A DNA stretch of 64,000 nt, taken from assembly GCF_014212125.1 (NCBI RefSeq), contig NZ_JACJVP010000047.1, forward strand, positions 97,870 to 161,869, in the 5' to 3' direction. This document shows positions 15,290 to 24,154 of this stretch, piece after piece. Every line of letters starts with the position of its first letter. Position 1 is the first letter of the stretch. The notes under the pieces are model-generated. The model was not told where the DNA came from. It searched no databases and saw only the letters and a list, made by a program, of their open reading frames with translations. The DNA comes from Cohnella nanjingensis. GTDB taxonomy: Bacteria > Bacillota > Bacilli > Paenibacillales > Paenibacillaceae. The translations under genes were made by a program, and so were the position numbers.

Positions 15290-16051
15290 TCACAGGCCAT
15301 TTTCGGGGTTCAAGCTCAGTTTGTCCGCCAATTGCCGGATTTCCCGCAGCGCGTCTTCCCTTTTTTCCTCCCACATATGCGAAGGCATCGAGCAGCTCAC
15401 CGCCGCGATCACCCTTCCGGTTTCATCGCGAACCGGCGAAGCCACGCAGCAAAATCCGAGTATCGATTCCTGCAGGTCGTAAGCGAACTTTTGCCGCTTG
15501 ATTTCCTGTAAGGATGCCCAAAGCAATCCCCTGTCCGAAATGGTATTGGGTGTTAATGGGGTTAACATCCCGGTCGGGAACCGCTCATTTAATTCAACCA
15601 CGTCCAGTTCGGACAGCATGACTTTACCAAGCGCGGTCGCGTGAGCGGGAATTCGCATGCCCGGCTCCGAAACGAGGCGGATGGGGGAAACGGCTTCTTC
15701 CTTGGCCAGATATAGCACTTGGTCCCCCTCCAATTTGCCTAGCTGTACCGTTAATCGAATCCTTTCCACCACCGGTCTTGCTTCTTTGGCAAACTGGTCG
15801 ATCAAACTGAACTTTTTGAAAAACGCGTTTCCGAAAGAAGCCATGGCCGATCCCAAAGAATAGGTGCCATCCTTTTCGGATACGGCCCAGTGCAGCGATT
15901 CCATCGTATGCAGCAATGAAAACATGGAGCTTTTGTGGATTCCGGTCTCTTTGGATAAATCGATCAAACGAAGTTTTCCCGGTTGATCCGCGATGAGCCG
16001 AAGAACGGCATTCGCTTTGTCCAAGGCTGGAACCCAATACTTCTTTTCCAA
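15290..16051 (-). CDS. IclR-family transcriptional regulator
   Basis: A 253-residue regulator with an N-terminal winged helix (LRLIDLSKETGIHKSSMFSL, about residues 25-60). The C-terminal effector domain follows, with RIPAHATALGKVMLSEL near residue 130 and CCVASPVRDETGRVIAAVS near residue 200. IclR proteins commonly control sugar acid catabolism. The start is a TTG at 16051 with AGGAGG nine bases upstream; an overlapping ATG in another frame gives only a non-homologous 144-residue frame. It is transcribed in the same direction as the deoxyhexose operon it probably controls. Confidence 0.85.
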   Translation of the reverse strand: MEKKYWVPALDKANAVLRLIADQPGKLRLIDLSKETGIHKSSMFSLLHTMESLHWAVSEKDGTYSLGSAMASFGNAFFKKFSLIDQFAKEARPVVERIRLTVQLGKLEGDQVLYLAKEEAVSPIRLVSEPGMRIPAHATALGKVMLSELDVVELNERFPTGMLTPLTPNTISDRGLLWASLQEIKRQKFAYDLQESILGFCCVASPVRDETGRVIAAVSCSMPSHMWEEKREDALREIRQLADKLSLNPENGL

Positions 16052-16197
16052 GTTTCATATCCTCCTAGCGAAAAAAGTTTTGTATAGCAAACCTTATTTC
16101 ACTAAGAGTAACAAATGATAAAATGGCCGTCTACAGGATTGAACAAAATACTTCCTGCAAGAAGTAAAAATGAGAAACCCAGGTGCTCCCCAACCTC

Positions 16198-17691
16198 CTA
16201 TCGCTGCAAAAACCTGTATGCCTTCGGAGTCAGGCCGAATCGTTTCTTGAAAGTAGCGGAAAAATACGACGGATTATCGAATCCGACCATCGTCGCGATT
16301 TCCTGCGTTTTGATTTCGGAATTCGCGAGCAGCTCTCTGGCCTTTTCCATTCTGATTTTGGTGATCGCTTCCGTGACGGTTTCTCCTGTTTCCTTGTGGA
16401 AAAGCCGGCTTAAATAACTGCTGTTCACGTAGACGGCATCCGCGATCGTCTGCAGTTGCATTTCCTGATGGTAGTTCTTGTGAATAAATGCCAACGATTC
16501 CGCTACAATCGCATTGCTTTCCGATGCGTTCCTGAAGCGGGAGGAATTCTTCACGTCTTCCATCAGCGCTTGCGCCACATCCGCAATCGTATCGCACGAC
16601 ATGAACCGTTCATGAATGCCGCTGGCCGATTCGTGTGACCGCTTCCATAACAGCAGACACAATTGGATCGCCGCCAGCTTGTACTTTTCCACAGCGTGCT
16701 GAAATATTTTTTTGACTTCAAAGCCGACGCGGATCTCTTCAAGAGCGCTATCCAAGCGGTTGTCCTGCACGAGTCCGAAGATTCTCTCGCAAAACGCATC
16801 TGCCAATTGCCGGTAGGATTCCGCCCGCGCGCGCATGTCGCTTCTGAAAAATACGACGTCATTCTCCGCTTCGAAACCAAGCGAGATTGCCGTTAAAGCT
16901 TCTTGGTAAGCCGCATGGATTTCGGTTATGCCCTGATGGTTGCCGCTGATTCCCGCCGAGATCCGGAGGCCGAACAGCGTGTCGGCGGATTGGATCAAAT
17001 CTTGGCAGACAAAAGCGATTCGCAGTTGATCGGCTTGAATCAGAACGCCGATTTTATCGCTGCCGAGCGCAAACGAATAGGAGTAGAACGATTGAAAGGC
17101 GGTGTAAATCAAATTCCCGACGGATTTCAGTTGCGCTTGGTCCGATTGGCTTCGAAGGGAATGGATGTCGAACAAGCCCAGCGAGAACGATTGAACGTCG
17201 ATACCGTACTCGACGCTTTTATCGAGAATCGTCGTCGGATCCGACAAAATGCCATAAACCGTGTCCTGAAAAAACTTTTCCTGAACGAGCGCAAACTGGC
17301 TTCTCGTTCTGTTTTCTTTGTCCAGCATGCCTATGGCCTTATGGATAGCTTGAATGATCTGCTCGTTCGTCGTCGGTTTTAGGAGAAAGTCGACGACGCC
17401 GAAACGAATCGCTTTCTGCGCGTATTCGAAATCGGCATACCCCGTCAACATGATGATTTTCATATGCGGATAACGTTCGTAAAGGAATTTTGAAAGCTCC
17501 AATCCGTCCATGCCCGACATTTTGATATCCGTGATCACGATGTCCGGCAGAAGGACATCGATCTGATCTTTGGCCGCCAAGCCGTCACCCGCTTGCCCCG
17601 CAATCTCGCAACCGCATTGCTTCCAGTCGATGAAATGGGTCAGACCCGAACGAATGATCGGCTCGTCATCCACGATGAACACCCGGAACAT
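16198..17691 (-). CDS. YesN-type response regulator with AraC DNA-binding domain
   Basis: A 497-residue response regulator. The receiver domain (residues 1-120) has the acidic pair in FIVDDEP, the phospho-acceptor Asp in IVITDIKMSGMDGLE near residue 55 and Lys in FLLKPTTNEQ. A long helical middle leads to an AraC-type double helix-turn-helix at residues 400-497 (ADAVYVNSSYLSRLFHKETG). It overlaps the stop of its sensor kinase gene by 26 bases. Such YesMN pairs usually sense extracellular oligosaccharides and switch on the neighbouring ABC transporter, here the divergent 19751-22845 genes. Confidence 0.9.
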   Translation of the reverse strand: MFRVFIVDDEPIIRSGLTHFIDWKQCGCEIAGQAGDGLAAKDQIDVLLPDIVITDIKMSGMDGLELSKFLYERYPHMKIIMLTGYADFEYAQKAIRFGVVDFLLKPTTNEQIIQAIHKAIGMLDKENRTRSQFALVQEKFFQDTVYGILSDPTTILDKSVEYGIDVQSFSLGLFDIHSLRSQSDQAQLKSVGNLIYTAFQSFYSYSFALGSDKIGVLIQADQLRIAFVCQDLIQSADTLFGLRISAGISGNHQGITEIHAAYQEALTAISLGFEAENDVVFFRSDMRARAESYRQLADAFCERIFGLVQDNRLDSALEEIRVGFEVKKIFQHAVEKYKLAAIQLCLLLWKRSHESASGIHERFMSCDTIADVAQALMEDVKNSSRFRNASESNAIVAESLAFIHKNYHQEMQLQTIADAVYVNSSYLSRLFHKETGETVTEAITKIRMEKARELLANSEIKTQEIATMVGFDNPSYFSATFKKRFGLTPKAYRFLQR

Positions 17692-19501
17692 AGGTACGCC
17701 CCTCCCCTGTTATTGGCCCGGTCCCGTTCTCCGGAACAATTCCCGTGTCCTCGGGAATTCGAACCGTTACTTTCGTGCCTTCTCCGATCCTGCTGTCAAT
17801 GCTTATCCCATAAGGGTTTCCGTATAAAATTTGAATTCTGCGGTTCACGTTCTCCAGGGCGATATGGTTGTGCGCCCCGCCGCGTCCAGTTGGAACGGAA
17901 TCGAAGCCGACGCCGTTATCTTCGATCAAGAATAGGATATCTCCTCCCTCGCGGCGAATTTCCACGAGCAATTGCCAATCGCCTACCTTCCGCTCTAAGC
18001 CGTGTACGATCGCGTTCTCGACGATGGGCTGGATGCTTAATTTGGGCAGCAGCAGATCACGGATCGAATCGTCCCCGATCTTGATGTCAACTTGCAGCCG
18101 TTCTCCGAAGCGCTTTCTTTGCAGGAGAATATAAAACTCGATATATTTCAATTCCTCGCTGATCGCCGTTTTCTGGTGGCCGTTCCCGGCCAAACCGGAT
18201 CTCAGCATGTAACCGAGCGAGGTGACCATCTCATGGATTTCGACCTGGCTGCTCATTCTCGCATACCAACTGATCGTTTCCAACACATTAAACAAAAAAT
18301 GCGGGTTGATTTGCGCGTACAGGGATTTCAGTTCCGACTCCCGGAGCAGCAGCTTTTTCTCGTAAACGTCCGTAATCAAATATTCCATTTCCTCCGACAT
18401 CTTATTAAACACCATGGCGAGTTTATTCAATTCCATCTCTGTATAAGCGGGCATCCTCGTCGAATAATCTCCTCTCCGGATCAGCTCGATGCGCTTTAAC
18501 AAGTCGATGATCGGCCGGGTTACTTTGGAGGAAATAAAGTATCCGACAAGCAGGAAGAAGAACAAGATGCCGAGAGCGATCGGAATAAACCGGCCGAACG
18601 ATTCGGATAAATGGGATAACGCCTGGTTTTGCGGGATGAGTATGAGCGACGTCCAATTGTATCGCTTGATCTCCTTGGCGGCGACGAAATAGGAAACATC
18701 GTTTAGTCTCACTGAACTGAATAGGGAGGTGTGAAGAAACCGGATCAAACCGGGATCCGTCGTGTGCCCCAGCAGACGCGTATTCCCACTGGACAGAATC
18801 GAGCCGTCCCCGTCGATCAGAAAAACCTGCGAATTGTCATAATGAACGATGCTATCGTAGAGAGCATTCATTTTGGTTTCGTTGATGCCGAAAATGATTT
18901 TCCCCTTATAGCTGTAGTCCAGAAAGCTTCGGATATTTTTTACGAAATACAGGATCGGGTCATTAGGTGTCGGGTTTACGATTTGCGTTTGCTCCGGCTC
19001 GTTGTCAATCGACTTATACACCGCAATGTTCCGGCGAATCTGCATATCCATATTTCCGTATTTACGCAGAACCGAGTAGTCGTTACCGTAATCGTCGATG
19101 ATGAACACCGAATCGAGGATGTTCTTCTCCCACAAGTAATGGTTGGACAACAAGTAAATCATTTGCCGCTCGATTTCCGTCTTCCTGCCCCATTTCTCGT
19201 AGGGACTGGTCGGCGGCTGGTCTTCAAGGTTGGTGTTGATCACCGGATTGGATATAAAGGAAATCATGGCGGAGTCGATCATCTCGAGCTGCGCCTCCAA
19301 GTTATCGTTCGTTTGCTCCAGCATACGGGTGAGATTGTCGTTCGCATTGTTCCTCAATATCGTATGGATCGACTGGTAAAAATAAATTCCGATGATGGAT
19401 AAGGAAAAAAATACGAGAAGCAGCGTCATGGAAATGACTTTAAAACGAATGCTCTTGACGGAACCGAAGGTGAAAAGCCGCGCCACATTTAACACATCCA
19501 T
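17666..19501 (-). CDS. YesM-type sensor histidine kinase
   Basis: A 611-residue membrane kinase. Two transmembrane segments, near residues 20-45 (VISMTLLLVFFSLSIIGIYF) and 305-325 (IPIALGILFFFLLVGYF), flank an extracellular sensor domain. A HAMP linker follows (SSKVTRPIIDLLKRIELIRRGDYSTRM, split over residues 325-360). Then come the histidine kinase motif QINPHFLFNVLETISWYARM and an ATPase domain with EDNGVGFD. The ATG at 19501 has no evident ribosome binding site; a GTG two codons later is an alternative. An ATGTAAT/ATTACAT inverted repeat sits just upstream. Confidence 0.9.
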   Translation of the reverse strand: MDVLNVARLFTFGSVKSIRFKVISMTLLLVFFSLSIIGIYFYQSIHTILRNNANDNLTRMLEQTNDNLEAQLEMIDSAMISFISNPVINTNLEDQPPTSPYEKWGRKTEIERQMIYLLSNHYLWEKNILDSVFIIDDYGNDYSVLRKYGNMDMQIRRNIAVYKSIDNEPEQTQIVNPTPNDPILYFVKNIRSFLDYSYKGKIIFGINETKMNALYDSIVHYDNSQVFLIDGDGSILSSGNTRLLGHTTDPGLIRFLHTSLFSSVRLNDVSYFVAAKEIKRYNWTSLILIPQNQALSHLSESFGRFIPIALGILFFFLLVGYFISSKVTRPIIDLLKRIELIRRGDYSTRMPAYTEMELNKLAMVFNKMSEEMEYLITDVYEKKLLLRESELKSLYAQINPHFLFNVLETISWYARMSSQVEIHEMVTSLGYMLRSGLAGNGHQKTAISEELKYIEFYILLQRKRFGERLQVDIKIGDDSIRDLLLPKLSIQPIVENAIVHGLERKVGDWQLLVEIRREGGDILFLIEDNGVGFDSVPTGRGGAHNHIALENVNRRIQILYGNPYGISIDSRIGEGTKVTVRIPEDTGIVPENGTGPITGEGRTYVPGVHRG

Positions 19502-19509
19502 ATCATATG

Positions 19510-19528
19510 ATGTAATACATAATTACAT
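19510..19528. promoter_or_regulatory. Inverted repeat in the divergent kinase/transporter spacer
   Basis: ATGTAAT and ATTACAT are perfect arms separated by ACATA, nine bases upstream of the kinase gene. The 250-base spacer 19502-19750 is A/T-rich and separates divergent genes. The element may be an operator for the AraC-type regulator, but nothing in the sequence proves that. Confidence 0.35.
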
Positions 19529-19750
19529 ATATGTTCCGCATATGCATAGGGCTGAAGTAAAAATATTGATCGAACGTAAAAATTCTCATAGAAATACGCG
19601 AAAGAAACGTAAGCCAACCACAAAAATATGGAGATTCTCCGCCACTGAGGTCAAATTTTTGATTGGTATATGTAGAAATATTGCATTAACAACCTCTGCA
19701 CGCTTCATTATACTGATTAAGCGATACAAATCAAAGGAGGAATGGATGCT

Positions 19751-21076
19751 TTGAATAAAATTTCAAAGTGCGTCATTATTTCTGTCATCTGCGCTTTGCT
19801 AATCGCCGGCTGTTCAAGCAAAAGCAACATCCAGACAAGCTCCGGCAACGCCGGGGGCGGCAAACAAGTTACTTTGAACGTGCTGAACTATCATGTCGGC
19901 GAAGATTACGCCGCACCCTTCTTCAAAAAACTGTTCGATGAATTCCCAAACTCCGATTTGGGCAAAGGTGTCAAATTCAATTTGCAGGAAATTCCGACAA
20001 CGGATGCCTATGCGCAAAAAGTCAAAGTTCTGTTCGCCACGGGCGATCTTCCCGACATCGTTCTGACCACCGGAAACTACATCCTTGATTTGGCCGTTAA
20101 ATCGGGCAAAATCGCGGATCTTACGCCCTACTTCGATGCCGATCCGGCATGGAAATCTTCGTTCGATCCCGATGCGCTGGAACGAAACAGCATCAACGGC
20201 AAAATCTATGCCGTGCCTAACCAGAAGGAAATCGCCATGATCTTCTTCAACAAAGCTCTGTTCAAAAAAGCGGGCATCGAGCCGCCGGAAACCTCCTTCG
20301 CGTCCTGGGACGAATTTTTCGCCGCATGCGATAAGCTCAAGGCGGCCGGCATTACGCCGATATCGCTGGACACGAATGACTTCGCTTGGCTGTCCTCGAT
20401 GTTTCTCGGTGCCATGGTCGGCACCGCGAACGAAGCGGGCAATCAATTTATGAACACGATGAAGCCTACGAACTTCAACACCCCCGAAGTTGTAGACGCT
20501 TTAAAAAACTTGAAAACGATGCTTGCCCGGTATACGACGAAAGACGCCGTCGGCGGCAAATACGATCCGATGGCCGCCCACTTCTTGATGGGCGAAGTTG
20601 CCATGATCGCCAACGGTCCGTGGATGGTGCCGGATTTCAGCAACAAGGAGAAGGCCACCCCGGATCTGCCGGAACAGATCGGCGTTATGCTCTTCCCGAA
20701 AGACGGGATGGTCAGCGTGCCGGGAACCGGCGACATGGTTGCCGCCGGCGACAAAAACAAAATAGACGCCGCCGTCAATTTCTTGAAATACGAGACTACA
20801 CTCGACAACCAGATTACGTCTTTGAAGATGACCGGGATCATCCCCGTCTCTCCCCAAGCGGTCGTCCCGGACGACTTCAACAAGGAGAACCCCATCGTCG
20901 GCCGAATGCTGGAATTGTCGACCAAAGCCAAGTATCTATTTGGAGAAAACCAAGCCAACTGGTATCAGAATACGCTGGATACCTTGAGCCGACAGTTGCC
21001 GGAATTGGCCTTCGACAAAATTACGCCGGAGGAGCTCGCCAAGCAACTCGAAGAAGTCGCGCAAAAAAATAAGTGA
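19751..21076 (+). CDS. Sugar ABC transporter substrate-binding lipoprotein (CUT1)
   Basis: A lipoprotein of about 440 residues in family 1 of extracellular sugar-binding proteins. The signal peptide ends in a lipobox LLIAGC near residue 22. The body has the usual EIPTTDAYAQKVKVLFATGD and PDIVLTTGNYILDLAVKSG blocks and a C-terminal DTLSRQLPELAFDKITPEEL segment. AAAGGAGG lies one base before an ATG at 19742, too close to serve it, so I prefer the TTG at 19751 (LNKISK), ten bases away. It leads a transporter operon divergent from YesMN. The substrate is unknown; a deoxyhexose-containing glycan fits the neighbourhood. Confidence 0.9.
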   Translation: MNKISKCVIISVICALLIAGCSSKSNIQTSSGNAGGGKQVTLNVLNYHVGEDYAAPFFKKLFDEFPNSDLGKGVKFNLQEIPTTDAYAQKVKVLFATGDLPDIVLTTGNYILDLAVKSGKIADLTPYFDADPAWKSSFDPDALERNSINGKIYAVPNQKEIAMIFFNKALFKKAGIEPPETSFASWDEFFAACDKLKAAGITPISLDTNDFAWLSSMFLGAMVGTANEAGNQFMNTMKPTNFNTPEVVDALKNLKTMLARYTTKDAVGGKYDPMAAHFLMGEVAMIANGPWMVPDFSNKEKATPDLPEQIGVMLFPKDGMVSVPGTGDMVAAGDKNKIDAAVNFLKYETTLDNQITSLKMTGIIPVSPQAVVPDDFNKENPIVGRMLELSTKAKYLFGENQANWYQNTLDTLSRQLPELAFDKITPEELAKQLEEVAQKNK

Positions 21077-21143
21077 TCCAGACAAGCAAGAGCGTATCGG
21101 GCTATCGCTCCATGCGCTCTTCTTCCGAATGGAGGTATCGATT

Positions 21144-22010
21144 GTGGCGAAGAGGTTATGGGTCCTGTTGTTCGTCACCCCCTGTTTACTTATGTTCATC
21201 GTCTTCATCGGCATTCCGCTCGTCAACGTAACCTGGACTTCTTTCGCCGATTACACGACATTCTCTCCGCCGATACTGTCCGGTTTGGGGAACTACAGAG
21301 AGCTGCTTCATGACCGCAGCTTTTGGCAGGCCTTTCAAAATACATTGTTATGGGTGCTCATGCAATGCACCGTCGGGGTATCCGTCGGTTGCATCGTGGC
21401 TCTGCTGCTCTTCCGCAAACCGTTCGGCTGGAAATTTTTCCGGGCCGTCTATATGATTCCCAGCATCATTCCGACCGTCGCGACGGGCATCATGTTCTAT
21501 TTGCTGCTTAATCCGGAGCTAGGCATCATTAAGCCGCTGCAGTATCTTGCGGGCCCCCATAGTCCTGCAATCAACCCGTTCGGCAACAGCTCCTATGCTT
21601 TTTGGGCATTGACGCTGACCTGGTTGTTCTACTCCGCTGTCAGCACGATCATTATCATGGCCGAACTTGGAACCATTTCCGATGCTTTGCTCGAAGCCGC
21701 GAAAATCGACGGAGCCACCCGATTTCAGATCGATCTGCACATTCTGCTCCCTCTGCTGCGCAACATTTTAGGCACCTGCGTCATTCTGGCGGCCGTCGGC
21801 ATGATCACCCAGTTTGACACGATCTACGTCACGACCAGAGGCGGTCCCGGATCGTCGACGCTAAATCTTTCTGTGTTTTTGTATAATACCGCGACGCTCG
21901 ACAACAACTACGGACTCGCTAACGCGATCAGCGTTGTCCAAATTCTCGTAGGTCTGATATTGGTTTTATTGATCGGGAGGGCGTTCAAGTTGGGTGATTC
22001 CCATGGGTAA
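21144..22010 (+). CDS. Sugar ABC transporter permease (MalF/LacF type)
   Basis: A 288-residue inner-membrane permease with six predicted transmembrane helices. The EAA loop reads EAAKIDGATRFQIDLHILLP near residue 195, the site that contacts the ATPase. GTG at 21144 lies eight bases after GGAGG, so I prefer it to the ATG at 21129 that overlaps the ribosome binding site. The operon contains no ATPase gene, as in many CUT1 systems that share MsmX. Confidence 0.9.
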   Translation: MAKRLWVLLFVTPCLLMFIVFIGIPLVNVTWTSFADYTTFSPPILSGLGNYRELLHDRSFWQAFQNTLLWVLMQCTVGVSVGCIVALLLFRKPFGWKFFRAVYMIPSIIPTVATGIMFYLLLNPELGIIKPLQYLAGPHSPAINPFGNSSYAFWALTLTWLFYSAVSTIIIMAELGTISDALLEAAKIDGATRFQIDLHILLPLLRNILGTCVILAAVGMITQFDTIYVTTRGGPGSSTLNLSVFLYNTATLDNNYGLANAISVVQILVGLILVLLIGRAFKLGDSHG

Positions 22011-22845
22011 CAGCAATACAGTGAACCGAAGCCCGGCTCCGGCATTCCATTATGCAGTGCTGATCGTCATTGCATTCATTTCGTTGGGACCTATTTTATG
22101 GGTGCTGGTCGGCTCTTTCAAGACGCGCAGCGAAATTTACTCGTCGGCTTTCTCGCTCCCGCGCAGCTTCGGGTTCGCCAATTACACGGAAGCTTTCCGG
22201 CTGGTCCCGATCGGAAAGTACTTTATGAACAGTCTCATCGTATGTACGGCGAACACCTTGCTGAACATTCTGGTTGTGGCCGCTTTCTCCTACATTTTGG
22301 CGCGGTTCGATTTTCGGATGAAGAATCTGCTCGTGGCCGCGATCGCCTCGGTCATGCTGCTACCTTCCCAATCTTTGGCCGTTCCGATCTTTACGCTGCT
22401 TAGATCATTCCATCTTCTCGATACAAAAACCGGCTTAATTTTGATTTACGCGGCATTCGGCATTCCCGTTTCTTTCTTCATTCTGCGAAGCTACTATTTG
22501 AGCATTCCCAGGTCACTGGAAGAAGCGGCAAGTATAGATGGCGCCGGTTTCCTGACTACGTTTCTTAAAATTATCGTTCCTCTGTCTTTGCCGGGATTGG
22601 TTACGGCGGCCATTCTGCAGTTTCTCAGCACGTGGAACGAGTTTTTCTTCGCGCTCGTTCTGACGAGCGGCGACCAGGCGAGAACGGTTCCGATTGCCCT
22701 CAGCTACTATTTAGGCACGTTTTCGAACAATTACCCGGCTTTGTTCGCGGCGGTTGTACTGACGATCTTGCCTCCTATCGCCATCTTCGTCTTCTCGCAG
22801 GAAAAAGTCGTGGAAAGTCTGACCGCCGGTGCAGTCAAAGGATGA
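22003..22845 (+). CDS. Sugar ABC transporter permease (MalG/LacG type)
   Basis: A 280-residue second permease with a short N-terminal tail, six transmembrane helices and an EAA loop reading LEEAASIDGAGFLTTFLKII. It overlaps the first permease gene by 8 bases, so translation is coupled. The C-terminus FSQEKVVESLTAGAVKG is typical of the MalG branch. I choose the ATG at 22003; a GTG three codons upstream is possible. Confidence 0.9.
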   Translation: MGNSNTVNRSPAPAFHYAVLIVIAFISLGPILWVLVGSFKTRSEIYSSAFSLPRSFGFANYTEAFRLVPIGKYFMNSLIVCTANTLLNILVVAAFSYILARFDFRMKNLLVAAIASVMLLPSQSLAVPIFTLLRSFHLLDTKTGLILIYAAFGIPVSFFILRSYYLSIPRSLEEAASIDGAGFLTTFLKIIVPLSLPGLVTAAILQFLSTWNEFFFALVLTSGDQARTVPIALSYYLGTFSNNYPALFAAVVLTILPPIAIFVFSQEKVVESLTAGAVKG

Positions 22846-22876
22846 CCCATCCCTATAAGAAATCGGAGTGAGCCCC

Positions 22877-24154
22877 ATGAATCCAGTGAAAATTGCGCTG
22901 ATCGGCGCCGGCCAGAGAGGCCATGTCTACACCAAGTACGCGTTGACCCATCCTCAGGAAGCGAAAGTCGTGGCGGTGGCCGAAGCCGACCCGGCCCGCA
23001 GGCGGGAATTTCGCGATTTGCACGGTATCGAAGACGGCAATACGTTCGCAGACTGGCGCGATATGTTGGCTGCGCCGAAGACAGCGGACGCCATCCTGAT
23101 CTGTCTGCAGGACAGGATGCACTATGAGCCGACCATCCAAGCGCTGGAAGCCGGATATCACGTCCTGCTGGAAAAGCCGATGTCGACCGATCCGCTGGAA
23201 TGCTTGCTGATGGGAGCGAAAGCGGCAGAAATCGGCACACATTTCGATATTTGCCACGTGCTCCGGTACTCTCCTTTTTTCGCGACATTGAAAAAACTGC
23301 TGGCAAAAGGAACAATCGGCCGACTTATGAGCATCCAGCATAACGAAAATGTCGCATATTGGCACCAAGCGCACAGCTATGTCCGCGGCAATTGGCGCCG
23401 AAGCGACGAGTCCAGCCCGATGATTCTGGCCAAGTCCTGCCACGACATGGACATTTTGCTGTGGCTTGCCGGAGCGGACTGCGTCCGGGTGTCTTCCTTC
23501 GGTTCGCTTTCCCATTTTCGTTCCGACAACGCGCCGGAAGGCGCGCCGCTTCGCTGCCTGGACGGCTGTCCGGCGCAGAACGCATGTCTGTATTATGCGC
23601 CGAACACTTATTTGACGGACAACACCGATTGGCCGACCTCCGTTATCTCCAACGACATGAGCTACAAAGCGAGAGCCGCAGCCCTGATGACCGGGCCGTA
23701 CGGACGCTGCGTCTACCATTGCGACAATGACGTAGTGGACCATCAAGTGGTCAATCTCGAGTTCGCCAACGAAGTGACGGCTGCGTTCACCATGAGCGCT
23801 TTTACGAACGAGAACCACCGCACGATCAAATTGATGGGGACGCGGGGCGAAATTCGCGGAGCGATGGATAAGAACGAGATTGAAATCATCCGCTTCGGAA
23901 GAAGCGAGAATGAACTCATCACGCTAGAAGGAATTGACGGGCATATCGGCCATGGCGGCGGAGATTCGCTTATGATCGCGAATTTCATCAGCTCGATAAG
24001 CGACGGCAGCGGCGAAAGAAGAACATCCGCCCAGGCTTCCGTCCAAAGTCACCTCATGGCCTTCGCGGCAGAGCAGTCTCGGCTTACGCACCAAGTCATC
24101 GACATGAACCGGTATACCAACGAATTGACGCTGTTAGGGAGGGATTCGCGATGA
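22877..24154 (+). CDS. Gfo/Idh/MocA-family oxidoreductase
   Basis: A 425-residue NAD(P)-dependent sugar or polyol oxidoreductase. The Rossmann motif is ALIGAGQRG at residues 6-14, and the LLEKPMSTDPLE segment carries the conserved EKP. The middle contains a Cys-rich stretch (CLDGCPAQNACLYYAP) of the four-cysteine type seen in one Gfo/Idh subgroup, possibly binding a metal. A close relative with a similar Cys stretch is encoded at 57538-58674. I start it at the ATG at 22877, eight bases after GGAG. It is the third step of the transporter operon and probably processes the imported sugar. Confidence 0.85.
   Translation: MNPVKIALIGAGQRGHVYTKYALTHPQEAKVVAVAEADPARRREFRDLHGIEDGNTFADWRDMLAAPKTADAILICLQDRMHYEPTIQALEAGYHVLLEKPMSTDPLECLLMGAKAAEIGTHFDICHVLRYSPFFATLKKLLAKGTIGRLMSIQHNENVAYWHQAHSYVRGNWRRSDESSPMILAKSCHDMDILLWLAGADCVRVSSFGSLSHFRSDNAPEGAPLRCLDGCPAQNACLYYAPNTYLTDNTDWPTSVISNDMSYKARAAALMTGPYGRCVYHCDNDVVDHQVVNLEFANEVTAAFTMSAFTNENHRTIKLMGTRGEIRGAMDKNEIEIIRFGRSENELITLEGIDGHIGHGGGDSLMIANFISSISDGSGERRTSAQASVQSHLMAFAAEQSRLTHQVIDMNRYTNELTLLGRDSR

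Noticed and set aside
15624..16058. 144-codon frame with ATG close to a good ribosome binding site, overlapping the IclR gene
   Set aside because: The IclR frame is clearly conserved; the alternative shares the ribosome binding site by chance and its product has no recognisable features.
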